64,000 nucleotides of DNA from Membranipora membranacea. Its lineage: Eukaryota; Bryozoa; Gymnolaemata; Cheilostomatida; Membraniporidae. Positions 49,068 to 59,810 of this stretch are shown piece after piece (within the stretch, counting starts at the first letter, position 1; each line of letters starts with the position of its first letter). A model generated the notes under the pieces. That model saw nothing but the letters and a program-made list of their open reading frames with translations. It had not been told where the DNA came from and made no database searches. The position numbers were made by a program, and so were the translations under genes. Location of the stretch: assembly GCA_914767715.1 (NCBI GenBank), contig OU612074.1, forward strand, positions 12,822,062-12,886,061, written 5' to 3'.

Positions 49068-51408
49068 ATGCACCTAGGATACGGCTTCACATACTTACTC
49101 CTTGTGGTCATGTTAGGAGTAGACAGTGCAGCTCTCTATCCTCAGCAAGGAGACCAGCACACAGCCACAGCATGTTTAACTGACTCATATATATCAGCTC
49201 AGTGTACAAGAGAAGATCAGACCATCGATATTCTACAGGTACACTATGTATACCTTGAGGTGTGTGATCAGCCTGCTGTCGAATATAACAAATGTAAACA
49301 ATCCAGGTATGTTGTTCAAAGTGAGTTAATTTTCTTACTGAGCGTAACTGTTTTATTATCGGCATAAATTAAAGCTGTGATTTTAGTTTGAGGTTATCAT
49401 CACATCATTCTATAATTATCTTATCTCAGTAATATGAAGAGATACTAAGATAGCGGTTATGACTTTTCTTACACTATTCAGTAAACTATTAGTCATATAT
49501 TAATCAGTATTAAATGGTTTTTATTTTTAAAAACGCTATCGGCTAGTGTTTTATTATAACGCCACTGATTTCAAACCAGGCAAAGGAGAATCCATGGATT
49601 AGAGGTAAAATATGCATGCCTATTTTTGGAGGCAGTGTGTGTCTGGATTCAGCTTGTTCATCATTGAAAACCCTCAGGGACAGGGTTTATAAATCATTGG
49701 GGCCTAGAAAGCTGATAAATCTTAATTTTAGTGACAAAATTCATGAAAAATCCAATGAAATTTACCAAAAAATAGGCAGAAATTATTCATTATTATTTAT
49801 AAATCACTCAATCAATCAAACGATGAGTTTTCTATGGTGCAGATGCTGAATCAAAATTCATTTTTATCCTATTTTATGCGGTTTTCAAGATGACCCTCTA
49901 TTCAGATCCTTTTTCCTATGCTAAAATTATAGTGCTCAGAAAACTGTCTATTACATCAGTATATATAACTTTGGTCAGTAATTAGAATACATAATAGTAA
50001 TAATATTACTATTACATATTCTAATTACTGACCAAAGTTATATATAGACAGTAATAGACAGTTTTCTGATATTTCGTTTACAAGGGGTCGGCTGTAGCAT
50101 TACTGAACTTTTGGAAGAATCTAAGATGAGAAATTGTTTCCAGCAATCATATATAAATTTCCATGCTTGCTCAGGGCCAGATATGTTTCCCTAATCCATG
50201 AATATATATGAGTGGGTGCGATTCATGTGGAACTTAGCAATACTAATTTTAATTTTAAGGTTTTACCTAGAGAGAAGGGTTTATTGTATTACAAGGACAC
50301 TCAAAGACACAAAAGAACTCTTTTACCAAAGTTTTAGAGTGACAGAATAATCTTCATATTGATTTTTCTTTTTGTTACACAGTGTATCCGCCACTCGTAC
50401 AGCGGTGACCTTATGCAATGACCGGGTTACCTGTCAGATACCCGTCATACAGATCGAGGCTCACAATAACAATATAAATAATCAGGGTCAGTACATATCG
50501 GTAAGTAATATCTACACTAACATTAACAGAAGTTATGAAACTACAAACCTGCTTCACGTTATCCACCCACTTCTGAGAAAACTTTGCATCGCGAGGTTCT
50601 TCTGTTACCTTTTTGGTATGGGTAGCAGGATATAGGATATTTCTGGTATATTTTGGAACAATTCTTCTCAAAGAACTTGGACACCTAAACAAGGACGGGT
50701 CAGAAAACAATAATGGAACTTTTTAAACTTTAGTTAACCCCTGATTGAATATTGGGGCCCGTCTTGCATCACACATAATTTAATTTGAACTTTAGCATGA
50801 GATGTAAAACCTTTCTCCCTCATGTCACATGATCGTTTTACAGGATATGATACACTACTGTGCGTATAACCGAACACTGAAGTTGGAGGCTTCCATGACC
50901 AGCATGCAAGTCACATATCTGTGCGAAGGTATTATATCACATTTTGGGCACTTAATATAGTTACTGATACTGTGATTTGATGTGATTGACTCCGATTTAA
51001 TTTGTGAAATTCCTTTAGAATTAACAAAAAAACTGCATTACACAGGGATATGCTAAATCATACCGAAAAGTATAAATGCTTAGTGTTAGTATTAAAATGT
51101 TTAGGGTCCTACCAGTCCAGCTCATTGCAACATTACATTATCACTTCAGAACAGTTTGTTTTTGCCTTTTTATGTAATATATAATATGGAAGTTTTACTT
51201 TAAGATACTTATATCTTTACTGACAAAAAGACTGACACAACACTGGATCTAGCTTTTAGGTTGATTAATTATTAGTTTTTTTCCACATTGCCAGTTTATT
51301 ATTTTACTAATATTGAGTTGGTTTTTTATTGCGTAGGTGGTGAGATGATATCAACTTCAACACAAAATCTGGTGGAAGAAACCACTGATGGTAGTAGGCT
51401 GTCTGAAG
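49068..51408 (+). CDS. Gene D 5' part: secreted/membrane protein with SUEL-like lectin domain
   Basis: Exons 49068-49309, 50383-50500, 50844-50928 and 51337-51408 join with phases 2, 0, 1. The product starts with a signal peptide (YLLLVVMLGVDSA), then eight cysteines spaced as in SUEL galactose/rhamnose-binding lectin domains: ACLTD, SAQC, EVC, NKC, TLCNDRVTC, HYC, and a closing VTYLC. Preceding the third cysteine is QTIDILQVHYVYL, in the position of the family's I-I-A-YGR strand but without YGR, so sugar specificity cannot be inferred. The fourth exon gives a Ser/Thr-rich linker; reading through its GTTATG donor ends after 25 codons. Gene B's tail suggests the full gene would go on to a transmembrane helix and tyrosine motifs, which I could not connect. 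Confidence 0.65.
49937..50068. repeat. 132-bp near-perfect palindrome in gene D intron 1
   Basis: CAGAAAACTGTCTATTAC at the left is mirrored at the right, and the inner TATATATAACTTTGGTCAGT arm is matched exactly around a TAATAATATTA centre. A few mismatched bases lie between outer and inner arms. As RNA or single-stranded DNA it would form a long hairpin; it may be a foldback element. Confidence 0.8.
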
Positions 51409-52504
51409 GTTATGTGGCAAAACTATTCCAACTATTTCCTTGGGTAAATCATAACGAAAGCAGATATGTACTTAACAACAATTAAATGAATACCCCTCCA
51501 GTATTTTACCTCTGTTATAACAATCACATTGTCTGCATTGAAGTACATAAGAAAATATCAAAATTGACACTTGCAGTATTGTTTGAATGCAAAAGTATTA
51601 CACCAAATATCCTTACAATTCGAGAGGTGTGCTCACAAATTATACTTTAATAGCAATATTTATACATTTTACCAAACCTTATCACTATGGTTTGGAAATA
51701 AAAAAGGGATAACCGTGTTCCAGAGCGTGAAAATAAAACAAGAATATTTGCTTCTGTCTCGTACAAGGTTGATCATTTCTTATCCATGCTAATAAAGAAT
51801 GTATATCAACTCATATTTCATAATCGCTGATATAATATTTTCAAATATATTATAACAAGTGCTTGAACTCTTTCTGTGGCACTGTACCCCATAGTCGACA
51901 ATCTCTAACAAGGATAAAGGTGTTTACCGCAAAAATTTGTATCATAGTGAGAGTTAAATTTACAAGTAGTAGTAGCCTAGCTGAATATTTAATGAATGTA
52001 TTTCCATTTGATACTGGGAGTTATGCGCTCTTAGACCATGTAAGGATAACTTCATATCATTGTTACAGTTATGTGTAGGCCTGCGATTCTTTCTCTGTTA
52101 CGATTCGTCGGTCAATGTTAATTCTGAGCCTTGGCTCATGATCATTGTGCGAAAATATCTAATACATGGTATAATGGATAAATTTGCTACAGAGGATACC
52201 AAGGATTACAACCAAACCTACAGATTTCACATTCACCAAGCCTGCTCCTGCAAGAGCCTGTTCAAAAACTTGCGGTTACTGTTAATGGTGCTCAATGTTC
52301 AGTATATGTGCTGGTACACTACAGAAACATCATGTCTGTAAGCATATTTAATGGAATTTGGAATACATTTATCGCTATATACATTTAATTCTTGCTTATA
52401 AATACGTATGCAATATATCTTCAACTACAATCAATCAATTATTATTTTAAGTCTGAAAATAAAAATTGATTTGTGTCACTGTGTAACTGTTTTGTAGGAC
52501 TCTA
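51409..52504. other. Unassigned interval after gene D's last supported exon
   Basis: AT-rich, with several weak open frames. One frame near 52190-52290 ends in three closely spaced cysteines followed by a stop, but no full domain precedes it. Nothing here could be joined to gene D with consistent phases. Confidence 0.4.
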
Positions 52505-52506
52505 CC

Positions 52507-52770
52507 TGTCTCGATATAGGAGATGGCTTGGTTAGTTAAAGCCAAGGGCGCAAGTGTTGAAGATCCTGGGTCCAAATCTTACTGCAGTCCGTTGGCTATA
52601 CTGGGGTTTGCTTGGTCCCTGGCCTGCCCAAACCTGCTTACAGGCAGAGAGCACCCTTGAGCCATCATCCATTATCATTCCGCCTTTGCTTCAGGATAGG
52701 GCGTGACATAAGACCCCTGATTCAACCAGGGTGACAACTCCAAAAAGGAAAGCATATCATACGAGGTTGT
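52507..52770 (+). mobile_element. tRNA-derived SINE-like element, diverged
   Basis: A tRNA-like head (GATGGCTTGGTTAGTTAAAG..; B-box-like GGGTCCAAATC) is followed by CTGCAGTCCGTTGGCTATACTGGGG, which resembles the body of the elements at 6036 and 48247. It is older and more diverged than those. Confidence 0.5.
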
Positions 52771-52986
52771 AAAGCTTAATTCCAGCTTCTGTCCTCAATA
52801 AGAGTTTCTCTTCACAAGAAGTACACAGAAGTAACAGAAGCATATGGTGGCAGTTTGTAATCGATTGTGTTTTGTCTCATAAGGGTACCGCTGTTTTACC
52901 ACAAGCTGAGGCCTTTTTCACATCAGTCTCGGGTAACTAACTGCAGATAGCCCCGGGAACGGTATACAGTGAGTCTGCCGACCCCC

Positions 52987-54176
52987 GCTTCTCGGCCTAT
53001 TGGCTAAGATCAAAGTTTCATGGCCAATGGCTGACTAGTGCCTGTTTCGGTTTCTGGCAGCTTGCTGCACACTCATGATTAGGAGGTCCACCATGGCCTC
53101 ACCTCTAGGATGCTTTCTAGTGTACTAGGATGTATCACACTCCCAGTACGGGGACTCCGGTCAACTTGCGTCCCTCTTTAGGGGCAGCCCACCCTCTGTT
53201 TTGTCATAAACAGGGCAACGCTTCTCGGCCTATTGGCTAAGATCAAAGTGTCACTGCCAATGGCCGATTAGTGCCTGTTCAGTTTTGGCAGCTTGCTGCA
53301 CACTTATGATTAGGAGGTCCTCTATGGCCTCACCTCTAGGATGCATTCTAGTTTTCTAGAATGTATCACATTCTCAGTATGAGGATTAGGGCGCCTTGCG
53401 TCCCTCTTTAGGGGCAGCCCAATCTTCTCTTTCTTAGCAAACAGCAACATCTAAACCTCCCTACTGGCTAAGATCGCTTCTCGGCCTATTGGCTAAGATC
53501 AAAGTGTCACTGCCAATGGCCGATTAGTGCCAGTTCAGTTTTGGCAGCTTGCTGCACACTTATGATTAGGAGGTCCTCTATGACCTCACCTCTAGGATGC
53601 ATTCTAGTTTTCTAGAATGTATCACATTCTCAGTATGAGGATTAGGGCACCTTGCGTCCCTCTTTAGGGGCAGCCCAATCTTCTGTTTCTTAGCAAACAG
53701 CAACAGCTTCTCGGCCTATTGGATAAGATCAAAGTGTCACTGCCAATGGCCGATTAGTGCCAGTTCAGTTTTGGCAGCTCGCTGCACACCCAAGATTAGG
53801 AGGTCCACCATGGCCTCACCTCTAGGATGCATTCTAGTTTTCTAGGATGTATCACATTCTCAGTATGAGGATTTAGGGCACCTTGCGTCCCTCTTTAGGG
53901 GCAGCCCAATCTTCTGTTTCTTCGCAATCAGCAACAGGCAACAGGCTTCTCGGCCTATTGGCTAAGATCAAAGTGTCACAGCCAATGGCCGATTAGTGCC
54001 AGTTCAGTTTTGGCAGCTTGCTGCACACTTATGATTAGAAGGTCCTCTATGGCCTCACCTCTAGGATGCATTCTAGTTTTCTAGAATGTATCACATTCTC
54101 AGTATGAGGATTAGGGCACCTTGCGTCCCTCTTTAGGGGCAGCCCAATCTTCTCTTTCTTAGCAATCAGCAACAGG
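52987..54176 (+). repeat. Five-unit tandem array with a U2 snRNA-like 5' domain
   Basis: Units begin at 52987, 53220, 53476, 53706 and 53945, each at GCTTCTCGGCCTATTGGCTA (unit 4 has GGATA). This is the 5' stem-loop of U2 snRNA with one change in the loop, and unit 3 has the full ATCGCTTCTCGG start. Further in, a TGCC..GGCA hairpin lies where stem IIa would be, and GGTCCTCTATGGCC resembles stem IIb (GTCCTCTATCCGAGGAC in animal U2). The GTAGTA that pairs with intron branch points is replaced by GTGTCA or similar, and I see no clear Sm site (AATTTTTGG type). So these are not ordinary U2 genes; a U2-derived repeat or pseudogene array fits better. Confidence 0.7.
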
Positions 54177-55287
54177 TTTTAATTGAAACTTTGTAGGCTG
54201 ATGAGGGTTGTACATGTATTATAAGAATTATATAGTTATTGCAAACAGCTCCTCCATTTCTCAAAATGAAAAGAAGGAAAATAGCAAATAAATGGTCAAA
54301 ATATTGCATTATGATTTATACACTAGTAGATTGATAATGCATTAATAATACGCAGTAAAAGAAATAATACAGCATGAATGGAATCAAACAGTCAATGTGA
54401 CCAAATTACACAACATGCTACAGATCATATCAAGATCTTCACGCTAAAAAAAAATTCACAATCAACAGGCACACATTTCTTAATGGGTTCACAAAATTTT
54501 AGAGTAGTAGGGCAAAGTAAGCCATACTCCTGTGAGTTAGAAAAACAAACTTTGTTACATCAGGACAGCGCTGACAAGGGATGATAGATACAACATAGAG
54601 GTATATACACTACTGCCTATCACACAGGTCTTAACCTAGGGTCAAACGCTGTTTCGAGGCCTTCTCCACTACAGCATTCTCTTGACTGGCCAAAGCTGCA
54701 TTAAACTATCCCTGTGTGTTGGTGAGCCTCACCCAGTAGTTTCTATGCTAATAGCCTTCAACTCAGAGCAGTTCAACAATGAGGATAAAAAGGAGACATT
54801 TCTCACTGCTGGCTCAGTTTGCTAATGCTATGTCTGAACTAGAGACACCAATGCAGCGGACCCTGAGGCAGGGGTGACAGTATCCCAGGCAGCAGATCTC
54901 GTTGAATATGGTGTCACAGATAGTATCACAATACACAGGATGGGCATCAGCAGAAGTTACTAGCAGGCAAGTCAATCAACTCAGACATGCTTTCCATTCT
55001 AACATGTAAACAGATTGCCAAAATGCCAACTTCATTGCACTGAGATCTTAATATCTAAGAATCTTGAATATTACATTTAGTTTATTGAAGTAAAATTTGG
55101 TGACCATCAATTCTTACAAAGTACATGGGGGGGGGGGGGGCGACGAGTTACTCATTATCATAAAAGGTTTAATCCCAAAGTTTATCATGAATGTCTCCGT
55201 AGCACCTGATTAGAGAATTTCCCTTTATTCTCGCAGAATAATGTTCCCAAAAACTGAGATTACTTGGTGGCGCACAACAGCTTACTC
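54177..55287. other. Intergenic sequence and 3' flank of the minus-strand gene
   Basis: No supported gene. It includes a run of 12 G at about 55129-55140. On the minus strand, AATAAA at 55229-55224 is 60 bp past the stop codon of the coiled-coil gene. Confidence 0.55.
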
Positions 55288-57475
55288 TTAGAGACAGGGA
55301 TCATCATCCTCAGGCGCCACAGAATTTGTGGTTAGAGTCCTGTCGACATTCTCAGGAGTGACCGTCTGCTCAGGAACACCTAAGGGAACATTTAAACTGG
55401 GGTGACATGTAAGGCACTCAGAGTTTTCCAGCAATTAATTTTAATAAATTAGACAAGACATTTTCTACACAATAATAACATGTATTAAATTAGCATTTTA
55501 AAATATCAAATTAGAAGCAAACCTTTTGGGATTTTGACATTGAAGAAGTTTTTTCTCTCTATAGATCTACAAAACACAGTGATCGATAAATAACAATGCT
55601 AAAAATTGATGCTAAAAGATGCTGGAAAATCTGTGAAAACTCATGTCTCCTGTTGTAAGTTACAATAAATGCTTTACCTGTGATGAGGTTCTCTAGCTTT
55701 TCAATTTTCTCTTTCAGCTCTATTTCACTCGCAAGATTGCTGAATTGCAGCCCCAGAACCCCTATTAACTTCATCTGTACCAAAATGACAGGTGAAAGAA
55801 GCAAATAAAAGAAACCATTCTGGTTCAGATAAGGTCCGGGAGTGTTCACACTCTCCGATAGCTGTCTGATCACTTGCATCTCCTGATGCATCTCATCGGT
55901 CTGAACCTTCATGGCAGCTTTCATTTCTCTGATTTGCTTCCCAAAAAGCTCTTTCAGCTCGGCAAGCAGAGAAAGCTTAGTGATGAAATGACAGGCAAAC
56001 TCGCCATACGCTGCCACCTTTGATACTCTGTGGAAGAAAAGTAGAAGTTTGTCAATTCATTTCCATGTTGACATGCAGGTTACAGTACTCATGAGAAATT
56101 GATTATCTTTGATGGAACAAACCTCTGATGGGCCTTGAGTAGACAGTCAGCAGTTTTGATTGTGCTCAGCATTACGACAGCAAAACAAGCTACACACTTC
56201 ACTCTATGTTCATCTTCCTGTACTAAACCTGTTGCAGATTTATAAAAAAAAAGGAGCCGATCGCAAAAGCTGTTAGCTAAATCAGGAGTTGATCTACTTA
56301 AGACCTGCCAAGATCATGGGAATTGTGAGACTTAAAGATTTAGGGCTTTTCAATATTTTGATAAAAATTATACTAACGATTATATTGGGCATCATGCATA
56401 TCTTAAACAAATGAACAATGAGATCTTGTGTCAAACAGGGGATGGTTGGTTAGTAGGTTGTGTTGGTTACCATTCATTGTTTTATATTTTCCTACCATTG
56501 ATGGCCAGGTCTCTTGGTGTTACAACATCATGTTTAATGTCCTTGTTCAAGGCTTCCCGCTCCTCTAACCCAAAAACTTTCTCATTCCCACCATTTGGGA
56601 CAGCAAACTTCTTCATAGGTCGGCCTGGCAGGCCTGGCAGAACAGGCCCTCCTCCAACTGGTGGTCCAGGTTGATGGTCATAGTGCCTTGACTCCCATGT
56701 GTTATCTGTAACAGGATGGTATCAACTTATCAGAATATGGCTAATTTGTAAAGTATATCCCAGAGGAGAAATAAAACTGTTAACATGGAGAATTATCCTC
56801 CTCTTCAAACTGAGAGGATAATTCCACACATATCATCAAACCGTTGCTACTATTTAATCAGTACCAATTTCCCATTCATTTTGTTTCCAGAATTCTGGCT
56901 ACTCTTTATATCAAAGGGGTTTGTAGAGGGGGGGGGGGGGATCTTTTTACTGCAAGTGGATCATGCAAACACTAAGTGGACTTCCAGTATTTTAGTCCCT
57001 TTCCACAAGGACCTGGCTAGGATGAATGGTGTGCCAGTACCAAATCAAGAATGGCTGCAGTTGCTGGGATTTTAACAGATCACAAGTCCCCACCCTCAAC
57101 CATTGGACCTCATCTGACTGTTTTTGCCTTGCGATGGTGAGAAGGGTTGACGGCCACAACCATGCAGATGGCTTCATCTGGACACCCCAAGAAGCAATCA
57201 GCCCCAACTAAACTAAACATAATACTGATCATAATTAGCGTTTCATAGAACTGTCTGATGAAATGAACACCATATCTTCTGAGTCATTGGAAACTGGAAA
57301 ACCTACATTCAGTTTTCCAAATAATTGAAGGGAATAAGTGCTGACGTTACGAGGAAATTATTTTAGCATTTATTTCAAGCTAAGACCCCGTGAAAATATG
57401 TACCAATAACTTACATCTGGTGTTGCGGGGCTGTCTATGTCGCTCCCTCATATTAGATTCTCTTGCTTCAGCCAT
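55288..57475 (-). CDS. Gene E: complete six-exon gene for a 247-aa coiled-coil protein of unknown family
   Basis: Minus-strand exons 57475-57415, 56705-56496, 56228-56123, 56027-55850, 55774-55678 and 55379-55288 join with matching phases (1, 1, 2, 0, 1) to one frame of 744 nt ending in TAA. Residues 1-25 are Arg/Glu-rich; about 33-50 is a Pro/Gly segment (PGPPVGGGPVLPGLPGRP); 90-145 is helical with several Cys; 146-182 and 200-217 look like coiled coil (LKELFGKQIREMKAAM; EIELKEKIEKLENLI); the C-terminus is acidic (EDDDPCL). No signal peptide or transmembrane span is visible, so a cytosolic or nuclear protein is likely. The intron between exons 4 and 5 is only 75 bp and uses a GTGAAC donor, the least certain junction. 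The ATG directly follows a TTTTAG acceptor. I do not recognise the family. Confidence 0.72.
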
Positions 57476-58020
57476 CTAAAACAGAAATATAGTCAGCATG
57501 TTTTTTTTATCTTTGCGTCATATATGCCTTTGCATGTATACAAACAACAGAACTATGTGATTCAAATGAAACATTTTATACACTGTAAGTTTCCTTATTG
57601 CTTCAGGAAAGCTGATTGTTAAATAGATTAGGTCATGTTTGATATTTAACCTCGAGTGTGGAAAATAGAATGAGTGGTAACTGGTTTCCCGGATAAACTA
57701 CACATAAGAGAAAAACCAAAACTGTCAGATGTCATCATTTTAAAGAATAACAATCTGAAAGCTTTGGCAAGTGTCCAAAAAGGAGATTACATTGGGGAGG
57801 GGGGGGCAATCAATATTCTTGTCGGCTCTGAGCATAGCTGGTGTGTTTGAGCTCACAACATTCTAAACTTTTGTTATGAGGTGAGGATTGTGGAAGTGAG
57901 CTACGTTGCTGCAATAGCAGGTTTCATGAGTTATCATTTACATTTCGCTAAACCGTATTTAGTATGTTGTTTGTTTTTTTCAGTTACTTATGCTCAAGTC
58001 AGTTATTTTCTTTCTTCTAG
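57476..58020. promoter_or_regulatory. 545-bp divergent gap between gene E and gene F
   Basis: The two start codons face away from each other across 545 bp. Both ATGs are immediately preceded by a splice-acceptor-like pyrimidine-AG (TTCTGTTTTAG and TTTCTTCTAG), so both transcripts probably receive a spliced leader exon or a 5' UTR exon just before the ATG. It contains a G-run near 57797. No TATA box is evident. Confidence 0.45.
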
Positions 58021-58546
58021 ATGGCAGAATATAAGTTAGACACATTGCTATACCTACCTACACAGCAAAAAGGTTCTGCGCTAGCTGACACACTTGACGC
58101 GCAAAGTTTGGATGATCTACTACCAATGCTCAGGAGGAACACTACTTCATAAAATGGTCTCAACAAGAGATCTGGAATCAATCAGCGTTGTGCTTCAGAA
58201 AGTTCCAGAGAAGAGTGCTCTGTACGAAGTACTGAGGATCGTGACATGTGGCGGTCGCTCAGCGATTCATGAAGCAGCAGCGCTTAACCAGTTCATGGCA
58301 ATCAGATGTTTACTGGATGGTCTACCCAATGAGCATACATTAGAGATCTTACTGCTACAAGATGCTGGAGGTGCGACAGCTCTTCATGTCGCTGTTAGCA
58401 AATCAAACATGGAGTCGATTTGCTGTATCTTAGAATTGTTGTCTCAGGAACAGAAGCTCACTTTAATTGACACACAGAACTGCCAGCGTGAATCGGTTAT
58501 GGATGGGTTTTTCCAATGTTCACCTCAAACTAGAGAACTGTTATAA
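58021..58546 (+). CDS. Gene F: ankyrin-repeat protein with an apparent frameshift
   Basis: ATG at 58021 follows TTTCTTCTAG. The first frame reads MAEYKLDTLLYLPTQQ to LPMLRR and stops at TAA 58150-58152. One base over, a frame from about 58133 to 58546 reads ankyrin repeats: GGTLLHKMVSTRDLESI, then GGRSAIHEAAALNQFMAIRC, then GGATALHVAVSKSNMESICC, each with the G-x-TALH-A turn-helix signature. Joining them needs a one-base correction near AGGAGGAAC (58133-58141). About three repeats remain, a small protein-binding module without other domains. It is either a recently damaged gene or a sequence error. AATAAA at 58832-58837 is a possible polyadenylation signal. Confidence 0.65.
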
Positions 58547-59517
58547 AACTACGCAAATAGCGCAAGTACCTTTAAGGTCAACCGTACAATGAACAGCTTC
58601 AAGGGTTAACTCAAATTTCCAATCAATCAGTCACTAGCCTTGAGTTATCCTGCTTAAAATATGTAGCCAAAACAAAACAAAAACCCCCACCATATTTTAT
58701 TCAATTCATCCCTCAACCCCACAAAGACTAAGATGGAGGCAGCTCCTCAATAATGTTACACAATCATCACTATACTTTAAAAGTCTATTTGTTAGTTAGT
58801 TAGTTATCTGTTTTATTTTATCTTAAGACAAAATAAAAACAACTACGCCTCTTTTTGCAGGCAAAATGTATGTACAATTATGTTTCAAATGATATAGTCT
58901 GAAGGTTAGTTAGCTACTTTTTGGATATATAGGGAAAGTGGAAAACTTCGTTTTAATTCGAACTTGATGAAACAACTTGGGTTTGAGGCTTAACACAAAA
59001 ATGAAAAATCCCAAGTTTGATGTGATAATAAAAATTAAATTAATTGCGTCAATGAATTTTATGCTATGGGTTATGATGTGGCACTTTGAACTGAACTGAA
59101 AAGGAAAGAAAAACAAACAACAGGTCTACAGATCGATATGAATATATTAGTGTTGAGCAAGATATGACTCAAAATTTAAAAGATTTCTAAACATATTATA
59201 GTAATTACTCTGGAATGAAAAAAATATGCGGGAAACAAAATTATATATATATATGTACAGAAAGGAAACAAAGCAAATGGCGATTTGATATTTATGGATT
59301 GTAATGAAACACGTTTGGTAGGGAGCATATCAAGTTGAACATAGACGTTAAAATATGAAATACAAATTTCAATAACATAAAGATATTAATCGAGAAGGAA
59401 TTGTCATGTATCAAAAGCAAAGTAAACTTAGAATTGTTGAGCTTGTTTTAAGATAATACATTTCATAAAGCTCAAAGGTGCAGAAGTTAGGTGGTTATAG
59501 GGCCATCTAGTATTTAA
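58547..59517. other. Intergenic, AT-rich
   Basis: No gene supported. It contains the likely gene F polyadenylation signal, a TTAG microrepeat near 58792-58806 and a short TA run at 59242-59254. Confidence 0.55.
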
Positions 59518-59810
59518 GTTTGGCTCAATGGTTAGCGTGTCCTGCCACTTGACCAGCCGGGACCGAAAGTCGTTTCGACTTTGACTGATCACACAGTCCC
59601 TTCGGATCAGGACTATAAATAATGGAGGTCTTCGGTATGTACAACACCATCGTGCATGCAGATTAAAGAACCCTCCTGCATGGTAGAGCTCTAGACAGGT
59701 CTGTCAGTGATTGAAAAGTGGCACTAACGACTCGGAAACCTAGTCGTCACTATAAACCTCTTCCTATGCCGCACCTCGGTGCAGTCGTATCATGTATATA
59801 TATTCCATGT
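59518..59810 (+). mobile_element. SINE-like element next to the LINE 3' end
   Basis: Starts with an A-box-like TGGCTCAATGGTTAGCG, then a body with GTGCATGCAGATTAAAGAACC, a wording common in invertebrate SINE bodies. Its right end abuts the 3' end of the minus-strand LINE, so the two may share a tail, or one inserted into the other. No clear B box was found. Confidence 0.45.

Larger units (their letters stand above)
42412..49310 (+). repeat. Segmental duplication copy 2 (matches 1-9414)
   Basis: Colinear with 1-9414: tail exon, 3' flank, PAN-like exon, minisatellite, SINE dimer, tRNA-like SINE, TATA-like box and lectin exon recur in order. Most stretches differ by only a few percent. Offset is about 42.4 kb at the left end and 39.9 kb at the right, the difference being mostly the blocks found only in copy 1. 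Confidence 0.88.

Noticed and set aside
52190-52290. ShK-like C-terminus (three clustered cysteines before a stop)
   Set aside because: Only the last few residues fit, and the required upstream cysteines are absent in any frame joined to it.
52987-54176. Functional U2 snRNA genes
   Set aside because: The branch-point-pairing GTAGTA and a clear Sm site are missing in every unit.
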